In this document: positions 1-6,663 of the stretch, in pieces
How positions within the stretch are numbered: position 1 is the first letter of the stretch
Layout: every line of letters begins with the position of its first letter
Assembly (NCBI GenBank): GCA_017555445.1
Contig: JAFZGK010000007.1
Coordinates: 1 to 6,670, forward strand
DNA: 6,670 nt
Direction: 5' to 3'
Source of the DNA: Bacteroidales bacterium
Lineage (GTDB): Bacteria > Bacteroidota > Bacteroidia > Bacteroidales > UBA932
Translations under genes and position numbers: made by a program
The notes under the pieces: model-generated
What the model was told of the DNA's origin: nothing
The model's input: the letters and a program-made list of their open reading frames with translations, nothing else
The model's database searches: none

Positions 1-94
1 ACGCTTCTCGATAAATTGTATTTCTCGGTACTTGCTTCTTGTACAGTTTTCAGTCTTTTCAATGAACTTGTCGTTGCCCGTTTTTCGAACGGGG
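1..94 (-). other. Probable rRNA operon leader region (transcribed leftward)
   Basis: Read on the minus strand, this stretch lies downstream of two strong promoters and carries no plausible gene. It is rich in A and purines, has a boxA-like GTTCATTGA, and contains two copies of CGAGAA (plus positions 5-10 and 22-27). Tandem promoters followed by a boxA-bearing untranslated leader are characteristic of rRNA operons, and the wording of this leader resembles Bacteroidales rRNA leaders as I remember them. The inference is that a 16S rRNA gene begins beyond the left edge. No 16S sequence is present here, so the identity is not proven; another highly expressed RNA or gene could follow instead. Confidence 0.5.
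59..67 (-). promoter_or_regulatory. boxA-like antitermination motif
   Basis: The minus strand reads GTTCATTGA, inside AAGTTCATTGAA. It resembles the core of the bacterial rRNA boxA element (E. coli TGCTCTTTAACA), which in RNA binds NusB/NusE to stop premature termination of untranslated rRNA. Bacteroidota rRNA leaders and spacers commonly carry GTTCTTTGA or GTTCATTGA at this place. It lies about 25-35 bases downstream of the inferred start of the nearer promoter. A nine-base match alone is weak; its position behind tandem promoters is what makes it credible. Confidence 0.45.
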
Positions 95-136
95 CTGCAA
101 AGGTACGCATTATTTTCAAACTTCCAAATCTTTTTG
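76..136 (-). repeat. Promoter module, copy 1 (proximal)
   Basis: This 61-base unit matches the unit at 199-259 at 53 of 61 positions with no gaps, at an offset of 123 bases. The most conserved blocks are GCAAAGGTACG, AAACTTCCAAAT and GCCCGTTTTTC on the plus strand. Read on the minus strand, these are the -7 element, the -33 element and the start of the transcript. The duplicated unit is therefore a whole promoter plus its initial transcribed region rather than random repeat DNA. Confidence 0.85.
98..128 (-). promoter_or_regulatory. Bacteroidales-type promoter P2, pointing left
   Basis: On the minus strand, TTTG (plus 125-128) is followed after 19 bases by TACCTTTG (plus 98-105). This fits the Bacteroides consensus TTTG / TAnnTTTG exactly. 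The start of transcription should fall around plus position 90-94. Just upstream of the -33 box is an A/T-rich tract including the perfect palindrome TTTTTGCAAAAA (131-142), which could act like an UP element. In the RNA, the bases from about 93 to 77 could fold into a 6-bp CCCGUU/AACGGG hairpin right at the 5' end. Confidence 0.75.
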
Positions 137-198
137 CAAAAATTTTTCATTTTTTCGTTTCTGCGTCAGTCTTTATAAGAACTCTCAGCCTTCTAGCT

Positions 199-259
199 GC
201 CCGTTTTTCAAATGGGAGTGCAAAGGTACGACTTATTTCCAAACTTCCAAATATTTTTG
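199..259 (-). repeat. Promoter module, copy 2 (distal)
   Basis: Second copy of the 61-base unit seen at 76-136. The eight differences all lie outside the -33 and -7 boxes, in the spacer, the early transcribed region and one base upstream of -33. Preservation of both promoter boxes while the surrounding bases drift suggests both copies are under selection as promoters. Confidence 0.85.
221..251 (-). promoter_or_regulatory. Bacteroidales-type promoter P1, pointing left
   Basis: On the minus strand, TTTG (plus 248-251) is separated by 19 bases from TACCTTTG (plus 221-228), the same geometry as the proximal copy. Transcription should start near plus 213-217 and read through the second promoter 123 bases further on. 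The hairpin possible at the start of the other transcript is weaker here, because an A-C mismatch interrupts the stem in RNA. Tandem, near-identical strong promoters are typical of rRNA operons. Confidence 0.75.
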
Positions 260-349
260 TGACAATTTTAAACCTCTTTACAGGTAATTTATGCCACTCA
301 ATGCACCACAGGCTGATATTCAACAAATTAGCTACATTAAAGTTTTTCA
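252..349. other. AT-rich spacer between divergent promoters
   Basis: This stretch separates the leftward distal promoter from the rightward promoter of the peptidase gene. It is AT-rich with short T and A runs near the leftward promoter. I see no gene, strong hairpin or recognisable operator in it. It is the natural place for UP-like elements or regulator sites acting on either direction, but nothing specific can be named. Confidence 0.5.
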
Positions 350-381
350 TTTGCCGGAAAGGGCATATTTTAGTATATTTG
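350..381 (+). promoter_or_regulatory. Promoter of the four-gene plus-strand operon
   Basis: TTTG at 350-353 is followed by a 20-base spacer and TATATTTG at 374-381, a full match to the Bacteroides -33/-7 consensus. Transcription would start near 385-389, leaving an AT-rich untranslated leader of about 40 bases before the ATG at 428. The leader has no Shine-Dalgarno sequence, which is normal in this phylum. This is the only convincing rightward promoter in the window and probably drives all four downstream genes. Confidence 0.7.
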
Positions 382-427
382 CATGTTATACCATATTATA
401 ATAGAGTAACAGTAAAACGACACTTAT

Positions 428-3400
428 ATGAAGCGATTTTTCCTGATCTTATCATCACTCATGATGATTTCTGGCACCATAATGGCCCAGGATTCTCCAT
501 TATGGCTCCGCAGAAACGACATTTCACCGGACGGAACAAAGATAGTGTTCAATTACAAGGGCGATATCTATGTTGTGCCGACAGCAGGTGGTGAAGCAAA
601 ACAGATAACTACAAACACTGCGTATGACACAGACCCTATGTGGACTGCAGACGGAAAGGAGATCATTTTCGCGTCATATAGGGAGAAAGGTAAAGATATA
701 TATAAGGTATCCGAAAAAGGCGGTGCTCCGACAAGACTTACCACACACGTGGCAAATGAGACTCCTCTTGCAGTTCTGAAGGATGGACGAATCCTCTATA
801 CAGCCAACATCCAGCAGGATGCTGCTTATGGAGATTTTCCTGGCAATGCTCAGCTGTATGTCATCGGCATGGATGGCGGAAGACCGACACAGGTGACTTC
901 ACTTCCTATCTCTGCCCTCAGCGTGAATGATGAGGGTACTGTCATCTATGAGGACTGGAAAGGATATGAGGATCCTCTCAGAAAACATCACACATCTTCA
1001 GTGACACGTGACATCTGGGCTTATAGACCAGCTGCAGGAGAGCAGACACTCAGCATCAACGGCCAGGGCAGCTTCACAAAGCTCTCAAGTTTCAAGGGAG
1101 AAGACAGAAATCCTGTGTTCGCCGCTGATGGAAACACATTCTATTATCTCAGCGAGTCTGACGGCACAATAAATATTTATAAGAGCAGCCTGAATTCCCC
1201 AGAAAAGAGCGAGCAGCTTACATTCTTCAAGGGAAATCCGGTAAGACATCTTTCTGTAGCTGACAACGGCACAATGACATTCTCATATGACGGAGAACTT
1301 TACAGAATGGCGTCTGGAAAGCAGCCGGAAAAAGTCAGCATCAGCATTGTCACAGATCAGACACAAAGACCTGTAGTGGAGCAGACACTCACTTCAGGTG
1401 CGACTTCGCTTGCAGTTTCCCCTGACGGAAAGGAAATCGCGATAGTACTTAGAGGCGATGTGTTCGTAACTTCTGCAGATCATAGGACTACTAAAAGAAT
1501 TACCAATACAGCAGAGCAGGAAAGAGGCGTAAGCTTTTCAAAGGATGGAAGGACCCTCTACTATGCTTCTGAGCGTAACGGTCACTGGGGCATCTGGTCG
1601 ACTTCACTTACAGACAAGAACGACAAGGGATTCACATATGCAGTGAAAATGGAGGAGAAGCTTGTGACCAAGCCAGGCGAGACATGCTTCCAGATGGAGG
1701 TATCACCTGACGGAAAGTCTATCGCATATCTCAAGGACAGAACAGCTGTAGCAGTGATGGATCTCAAGAGCGGAAAGGAGAAGATTCTTCTCGACAAGAG
1801 TGTAAATTACTCATATTCAGACGGTGACCAGAACTTCCAGTGGAGTCCTGACAGCCGATTCATCCTCTGCAACTATCAGGCTGGAGGCGGCTGGAACAAC
1901 GAAGATGTAGCATTGATCAATGTGGAGACCGGCGAGATTACAGACCTTACTGAAAGCGGATATACAGACAGCAACTTCAAGTGGGCCCTTGGCGGAAAGG
2001 CGATGACATGGGCATCTGACAAGGCCGGCTACCGCAGTCATGGCAGCTGGGGTGCCGAGGATGACATCTACATCATGTTCTTCGACGGCAAGAGATACCT
2101 CGAGTTCTTGAGAGACAAGGAAGATCGCGAGATTGCTCAGATGATGAAGAACGACAAGGAAAAGAAGGAAGAGAAGAAGGACAGCGTAAAGGCTGAAAAG
2201 AAGACTGAGGAACTTGTTCTCCAGCTTGACGACAGAAAGGACAGAATCGTAAGACTTACCAGAACTTCCGGAAGATTGGGAGACCATTATCTCACAGCTG
2301 ATGGAAAGAAGCTCTATTATACAGTAAGACTTGAAAGCGGAATGGATCTTTGCATGCTTGACATCGAAACAGGAAGCGTAAAAGTCATTTCCAAAGGAGT
2401 TTCCGGATCCATCTATCCTGGACCGGATGACAAGAGCGTATACCTTCTTTCAGGCAGCGGCATTTCAAAGATGTCTACAGCAAACGGCAGCAGAGAGACA
2501 ATCTCTTTCAGTGGAGAATTCGAGCATAAGGCAGCAGAAGAAAGAGAATACATATTCAACCACGCATGGAAACAGGTAAATGAAAAGTTCTATGTTGCTG
2601 ACATTCATGGTATTGACTGGGAAGGTTACAGAAAATCATATGAGAAGTTCCTTCCTCACATCGACAATAACTTCGATTTCCAGGAAATGCTTTCTGAGAT
2701 GCTCGGTGAGCTCAACGGTTCTCACACAGGTGCCCGCTACCAGTATCGTTCAGGCCTGAGCATGGGAGACCTCGGAGTCCTCTATGATCTCGATTATGCA
2801 GGTGACGGCCTTAAGATCAAGGAAGTCGTAAAGGGCGGAACACTCTATATCCAGGATCCGGAAATCAAGGCAGGAGACATCATCGAGGCTATTGACGGAG
2901 TGAAAATCACAGCAGGTATGGACTGGTTCGACCTTCTCAAGCAGAAGTCAGGCAAGAAGATGATCATATCTGTCAGCAAGGGAGGAAAGAAGGCTGTCGA
3001 TATATATGTCGAGCCGGCATCATCAATGTCTGCTCAGCTCTACAAGAGATGGGTGGAACAGAGGGCAGAAATGGTAAAGAATCTGTCGGGCGGCAGGATC
3101 GGATATGTACATGTTGAAGGAATGGATTCTGAAAGCTTCAGAAGAGTATATTCTGACCTTCTTGGAAAATACAGGACATGTGAAGCTGTCATCGTAGATA
3201 CAAGACACAATGGTGGCGGTTGGCTTCACGATGATCTTGCGACCCTTCTTGACGGTACAGGATACATCAGATTTGAGCCACGCGGACAGTACATAGGCAC
3301 AGAACCTTATAATAAATGGACAAAACCTTCATGTGTACTCATCGGCGAGGACAACTATTCAGATGCATGTGGCTTTCCTTATGTATACAAAGCCCTTGGT

Positions 3401-3655
3401 ATCGGAAAACTTATCGGTGCACCAGTTCCTGGCACAATGACTGCCGTATGGTGGGAGACTCAGATCGACCCGACACTCGTATTCGGAATCCCTCAGGTTG
3501 GCGCAATTGCTGTAGAGGAAGGAAGATATCTCGAAAACATGCAGATCGAGCCGGATATTCTTGTATATAACGACCCTGCATCAGTTCTCAGAGGTGAAGA
3601 CAAACAGCTTGAAGCAGCTGTTGCTGAAATGTTGAAGACAATTGACAACAAATAA
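428..3655 (+). CDS. Secreted tricorn-type serine peptidase (family S41)
   Basis: A large protease predicted to cut peptides in the periplasm. Residues 1-20 form a signal peptide ending M-A before Gln21, with no lipobox Cys. Two beta-propellers of PD40/TolB-like blades follow, at about 25-320 and 325-690; blade motifs include SPDG at 33-36, 331-334 and 426-429 and WSPD at 472-475. A C1 helical region then leads to the SH pair Ser765-His766, a PDZ domain at about 780-865 and the S41 core. The core contains DTRHNGGGW (924-932), Ser978-Asp979 and Glu1036. These align with Thermoplasma tricorn Ser745, His746, Ser965, Asp966 and Glu1023, so the active site appears complete, and the length is close to tricorn's 1071 aa. 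In tricorn the propellers gate substrate entry and product exit. A Lys/Glu-rich insert (562-595) lies within the second propeller. Archaeal tricorn is cytosolic, so export is the main difference; natural substrates are unknown. This ATG gives a good signal peptide and follows a promoter. Confidence 0.92.
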   Translation: MKRFFLILSSLMMISGTIMAQDSPLWLRRNDISPDGTKIVFNYKGDIYVVPTAGGEAKQITTNTAYDTDPMWTADGKEIIFASYREKGKDIYKVSEKGGAPTRLTTHVANETPLAVLKDGRILYTANIQQDAAYGDFPGNAQLYVIGMDGGRPTQVTSLPISALSVNDEGTVIYEDWKGYEDPLRKHHTSSVTRDIWAYRPAAGEQTLSINGQGSFTKLSSFKGEDRNPVFAADGNTFYYLSESDGTINIYKSSLNSPEKSEQLTFFKGNPVRHLSVADNGTMTFSYDGELYRMASGKQPEKVSISIVTDQTQRPVVEQTLTSGATSLAVSPDGKEIAIVLRGDVFVTSADHRTTKRITNTAEQERGVSFSKDGRTLYYASERNGHWGIWSTSLTDKNDKGFTYAVKMEEKLVTKPGETCFQMEVSPDGKSIAYLKDRTAVAVMDLKSGKEKILLDKSVNYSYSDGDQNFQWSPDSRFILCNYQAGGGWNNEDVALINVETGEITDLTESGYTDSNFKWALGGKAMTWASDKAGYRSHGSWGAEDDIYIMFFDGKRYLEFLRDKEDREIAQMMKNDKEKKEEKKDSVKAEKKTEELVLQLDDRKDRIVRLTRTSGRLGDHYLTADGKKLYYTVRLESGMDLCMLDIETGSVKVISKGVSGSIYPGPDDKSVYLLSGSGISKMSTANGSRETISFSGEFEHKAAEEREYIFNHAWKQVNEKFYVADIHGIDWEGYRKSYEKFLPHIDNNFDFQEMLSEMLGELNGSHTGARYQYRSGLSMGDLGVLYDLDYAGDGLKIKEVVKGGTLYIQDPEIKAGDIIEAIDGVKITAGMDWFDLLKQKSGKKMIISVSKGGKKAVDIYVEPASSMSAQLYKRWVEQRAEMVKNLSGGRIGYVHVEGMDSESFRRVYSDLLGKYRTCEAVIVDTRHNGGGWLHDDLATLLDGTGYIRFEPRGQYIGTEPYNKWTKPSCVLIGEDNYSDACGFPYVYKALGIGKLIGAPVPGTMTAVWWETQIDPTLVFGIPQVGAIAVEEGRYLENMQIEPDILVYNDPASVLRGEDKQLEAAVAEMLKTIDNK

Positions 3656-3658
3656 TAT

Positions 3659-4384
3659 ATGGAGAAAAAGGTAATCATAATTCCTACATACAACGAAAAG
3701 GAGAACATCGAGAAGATCATTCGTGCTGTGATGGGTCTTGAGGGAGATTATAACATCCTCGTGATCGAGGACGGTTCTCCCGATGGCACTGCGGATATAG
3801 TAAGAACACTTCAGAAGGAATTCACCGACAGACTTTTCATGATAGAGAGAAAAGGCAAGCTCGGTCTTGGAACAGCATATATCACCGGCTTCAAATGGGC
3901 ATTGGAGCATGGTTATGACTACATTTTTGAAATGGATGCAGACTTCTCCCATAACCCTGCAGACCTTAACAAATTGTACGAAGCATGCAGCTCAGGTGGT
4001 GCTGACCTTTCAATCGGTTCACGCTATTGCAAGGGCATCAGCGTTGTAAACTGGCCTATCGGAAGAGTCATAATGTCTTATTATGCATCAGTGTATGTAC
4101 GTACTGTGCTCGGCATGAAGGTATATGATACAACAGCCGGATATAAATGCTACAGACGCAAGGTACTTGAAACCATAGACCTTGATAAGGTACAGATGAA
4201 GGGATATGGCTTCCAGATTGAAATGAAGTATTCGACATATAAGCTTGGTTTCAAGATCAAGGAAGTTCCTGTAATCTTCGTTGACAGGACAGAAGGTACG
4301 TCAAAAATGAGCAGCGGAATCTTCGGAGAAGCATTCTGGGGAGTCATGAAGCTGAAAATGAGAAAGATAAGCCCAAGAAAATAA
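3659..4384 (+). CDS. Polyprenol monophosphomannose synthase (GT2, DPM1-like)
   Basis: Predicted to transfer mannose from GDP-mannose to a polyprenyl phosphate at the inner face of the cytoplasmic membrane, making a lipid-linked mannose donor. Family GT2 features are clear: the opening strand IIIPTYNEKENI (7-18), the nucleotide-binding DGSPDGT (38-44), the metal-binding DAD (93-95) in MDADFSHNP, GSRY (120-123), DTTAGYKCYRR (157-167) and the late FVDRTEGTSKM (207-217) typical of DPM1 enzymes. At 241 aa it has the compact form without C-terminal membrane helices, so membrane contact would be peripheral. It begins 3 bases after the peptidase stop and its stop overlaps the dihydroorotase start, so it is co-transcribed. 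No Shine-Dalgarno is visible. The acceptor is inferred to be undecaprenyl phosphate; another sugar donor such as GDP- or UDP-glucose is possible, because donor choice cannot be read from these motifs alone. Confidence 0.88.
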   Translation: MEKKVIIIPTYNEKENIEKIIRAVMGLEGDYNILVIEDGSPDGTADIVRTLQKEFTDRLFMIERKGKLGLGTAYITGFKWALEHGYDYIFEMDADFSHNPADLNKLYEACSSGGADLSIGSRYCKGISVVNWPIGRVIMSYYASVYVRTVLGMKVYDTTAGYKCYRRKVLETIDLDKVQMKGYGFQIEMKYSTYKLGFKIKEVPVIFVDRTEGTSKMSSGIFGEAFWGVMKLKMRKISPRK

Positions 4385-5736
4385 TGATAATTCTTCATAA
4401 CGCAACTATAGTTACAGCAGAGAAGGAAGCTGCAGGAACTGTAATCGTGGAAAATGGCTTTATTTCTGAAGTCATTTATTCTGATGCAGAGGACTACAAC
4501 TTCAGGATATGGAAGGCACAGCAGAATCCTGACGCTGAAGTGATAGATCTGGAAGGAAAATGGCTGATGGCAGGCGGAATCGATGCTCATGCTCATTTCC
4601 GCGAGCCAGGCCTGACTCACAAGGCAGATATGGTGACAGAATCCCGTGCAGCTGCTGCTGGCGGCGTCACTACCGTTTTCGACATGCCTAACACCAGTCC
4701 TGCTACAGTAACAGCAGAGGCTCTCAAGAACAAGATAACTGCAGCCGAAGGCCGTGCTGTTGTGAATATAGGATTCCACATTGGAGCAACAAACAGCAAT
4801 GCTGAGGACATCTGCACACTTATAAATGATGGTGATACCGAAAATGATCTGACTCCATCAGATGTTGCTGGCATCAAGGTTTTCATGGGTTCATCTACAG
4901 GCAACATGCTTGTAGATGAGAACAACACACTTGACAGACTGTTTGCCATAAAGGGAAAACCGTTACTCGTTCATTGCGAAGATGAAGCTACCATCAAAGA
5001 GAATCTCCAGAAGGCGGCTGACACATATGGAGATGACATTCCATTCGAGGAACATGAAAACATCAGAAGCAGAAGGGCCTGCATAAAATCAAGCATCATT
5101 GCTCTTGAAAAAGCCATAAAGCACGGGACAAGACTGGTACTCTGCCATATTTCTACAAAAGAGGAGATGGAAATGGTACGCGCAGCCAAATTAAGCAATC
5201 CTGATATCGTTGCCGAAACATCATGTAACTACTTATGGTTCAGCAATGAAGATTACTCAAGACTAGGCAGCAAGGTGAAATGCAATCCTTCCATCAAGAC
5301 TCCTGATGACAGGGCGGCATTGAGAAAAGCCCTTGCAGAGGGTCTGGTGGACACGATCGGCTCGGATCATGCTCCGCATCTGCTTTCTGAAAAGGATGCA
5401 AAATACGCAAAAGCTCCTTCGGGACTTCCTTCCATCCAACAGAGTCTTCCGGTACTTGTTACTGTAGCTCAGCAGGAAGATATCCCACTTACACGCATTG
5501 CAGCTGTCTTCTCAGAGAATGCAGCTGATATCTACGGACTGAAGAGAGGCAAGATCCAGGAGGGATATGCTGCAGATATCGTCATCTTCGACAAGGATAA
5601 GGAGTTCACTGTCAGAAATGATGATCAGCATGGAAGATGTGGCTGGACACCATATGACGGGGTGACGCTCAAAGGATGGATCGATACAGTCTTTGTAAAT
5701 GGCAATGCAGTACTGAAAGATGGTAAGCTGAATTAA
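4384..5736 (+). CDS. pyrC: Dihydroorotase (class I, amidohydrolase superfamily)
   Basis: Catalyses reversible ring closure of N-carbamoyl-L-aspartate to dihydroorotate, step three of de novo pyrimidine synthesis, in the cytoplasm. Binuclear metal ligands are all visible: His69 and His71 in DAHAHFREPG, Lys165 in GIKVFMGSS (the expected carboxylated bridging lysine), His197 in LVHCED, His255 in LCHIST and Asp328 in GSDHAPH. Arg73 and Asn103 (MPNT) fit the residues that hold the substrate carboxylate, favouring dihydroorotase over allantoinase or hydantoinase. Length is 450 aa, usual for this class, with a small beta-sandwich built from both ends around the TIM barrel. A short insert at about 35-51 lies in the N-terminal part. 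The ATG overlaps the preceding stop by one base (TAATG), suggesting translational coupling. No other pyrimidine gene is in the window. An inactive homologue is unlikely because every ligand is kept. Confidence 0.9.
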   Translation: MIILHNATIVTAEKEAAGTVIVENGFISEVIYSDAEDYNFRIWKAQQNPDAEVIDLEGKWLMAGGIDAHAHFREPGLTHKADMVTESRAAAAGGVTTVFDMPNTSPATVTAEALKNKITAAEGRAVVNIGFHIGATNSNAEDICTLINDGDTENDLTPSDVAGIKVFMGSSTGNMLVDENNTLDRLFAIKGKPLLVHCEDEATIKENLQKAADTYGDDIPFEEHENIRSRRACIKSSIIALEKAIKHGTRLVLCHISTKEEMEMVRAAKLSNPDIVAETSCNYLWFSNEDYSRLGSKVKCNPSIKTPDDRAALRKALAEGLVDTIGSDHAPHLLSEKDAKYAKAPSGLPSIQQSLPVLVTVAQQEDIPLTRIAAVFSENAADIYGLKRGKIQEGYAADIVIFDKDKEFTVRNDDQHGRCGWTPYDGVTLKGWIDTVFVNGNAVLKDGKLN

Positions 5737-5757
5737 GGACAAACTTACTTTCACTTC

Positions 5758-6663
5758 ATGTCAACAAGATCCAAACAGACGAAAATTCTTGCTTATATCG
5801 CAGCCTCAGTAGCTATCACCCTATGGGGAATGTCCTTCATATGGACAGACAGGATACTGGGGCAGGGAGTTTCCATATTCTATTTCATCTTTGTCAGGAT
5901 TCTTCTTGCCGGAGTTATAATGTTCCTGTTCAATACTGCATCAGGACACATAAAGAGAATCCGTAGAGAGGATCTGCCGAAGTTCATGATTATGGCCTTC
6001 TGTGAACCTTTCGTCTATTTCATCTGTGAGACATTCGGAATCAAGCTTACCGAATCCCCTACTATCAGCGCTGTAGTAATCGCTACTATTCCGATTTTTT
6101 CAATCGGAGCCGGAGTCCTCTTCTTCAAGGAAAAGATAAATGCTGTAAACATCTGCGGAATAATAATCACACTTGCGGGCATTCTCATGGTCGCAATAAC
6201 CAAGGGGGCTGCAGGAAAACATTATATCTGGGGCATAGTATTGCTGCTGATAGCTGTATTATCTACAGTCGGACACTCCAGCATTACCAAAAGTCTTGTC
6301 AAGACCTATTCCAGTCAGATAATTGTGATGTATCAGTTCCTGATAGGAGCGGTCTATCTGCTCCCCTTGTTCCTCTGGAAGGGTCTGAGCGAATTTGATC
6401 CTGAAGTTTATTTATCTTCAGATGTATGGCATCCGCTGATATGTCTGACAGCACTCTGTTCAAGTCTGGCATTTTCGCTATGGGTAAGCAGCATCAAGAC
6501 ACTTGGAATAGCCAAGTCAAGCTTCTTCTCTGCCATGATTCCGGTAGTAGCAGCTATAATAGGATGGCTGGTAGGCCGCGATCTTCTTTCCGCACGTCAA
6601 TGGGCTGGAATAGCAATATCAACATTCGGAGTCATTATTTCGCAATATACAGCAAAGAAATAA
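5758..6663 (+). CDS. EamA/DMT-family transporter, 10 membrane segments
   Basis: An inner-membrane carrier of the drug/metabolite transporter superfamily. It has two EamA repeats of five helices each. Approximate helices are 10-30, 39-58, 76-95, 102-123 and 130-147 in the first half, and 156-175, 187-207, 223-243, 253-273 and 281-297 in the second. Family signs include AITLWGMSFIWT (19-30) in helix 1, the conserved FFKEKIN (122-128) after helix 4, and a basic C-terminal TAKK. The length of 301 aa is normal. It starts 21 bases after the dihydroorotase stop; an AAGGA lies about 18 bases before the ATG, too far to be a usual ribosome site. Substrates of EamA proteins range over amino acids, nucleosides and other metabolites and cannot be predicted here. 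Being next to a pyrimidine gene is not enough to call it a nucleobase carrier. Only seven bases follow its stop, so any terminator is outside the window. Confidence 0.88.
   Translation: MSTRSKQTKILAYIAASVAITLWGMSFIWTDRILGQGVSIFYFIFVRILLAGVIMFLFNTASGHIKRIRREDLPKFMIMAFCEPFVYFICETFGIKLTESPTISAVVIATIPIFSIGAGVLFFKEKINAVNICGIIITLAGILMVAITKGAAGKHYIWGIVLLLIAVLSTVGHSSITKSLVKTYSSQIIVMYQFLIGAVYLLPLFLWKGLSEFDPEVYLSSDVWHPLICLTALCSSLAFSLWVSSIKTLGIAKSSFFSAMIPVVAAIIGWLVGRDLLSARQWAGIAISTFGVIISQYTAKK

Noticed and set aside
147..350. A 67-residue open frame on the minus strand
   Set aside because: It spans the distal promoter module and ends near the proximal one. The sequence is better explained as promoter DNA, and the peptide resembles no family I know.
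352..365. Short inverted repeat TGCC/GGCA between the -33 and -7 boxes of the rightward promoter
   Set aside because: A 4-bp stem is expected by chance at this length. Nothing else suggests an operator.
385..427. TATAAT in the leader of the peptidase gene as an E. coli-like -10 box
   Set aside because: The Bacteroidota main sigma factor uses TAnnTTTG instead, a full match to which lies just upstream. TATAAT arises easily in such AT-rich DNA.
16..594. A 192-residue open frame on the plus strand starting in the control region
   Set aside because: Its first two thirds translate the duplicated promoter modules and AT-rich spacer, and the rest overlaps the start of the peptidase gene in another frame. 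It has no recognisable domain and would contain both leftward promoters.
1817..2287. A 156-residue minus-strand open frame inside the peptidase gene
   Set aside because: It lies entirely opposite a gene whose domain structure is clear. Its Leu/Ser-rich composition is what the reverse of a Lys/Glu-rich coding stretch gives.
4150..4779. A 209-residue minus-strand open frame across the mannosyltransferase/dihydroorotase junction
   Set aside because: Both plus-strand genes are well supported by motifs through this region. The opposite frame is Cys- and Ser-rich without any domain, as expected of a shadow.
5737..5757. TACTTTCA in the gap before the transporter gene as a separate -7 box
   Set aside because: It matches TAnnTTTG only in part, lacks a TTTG at 19-21 bases upstream, and would leave almost no leader before the ATG.
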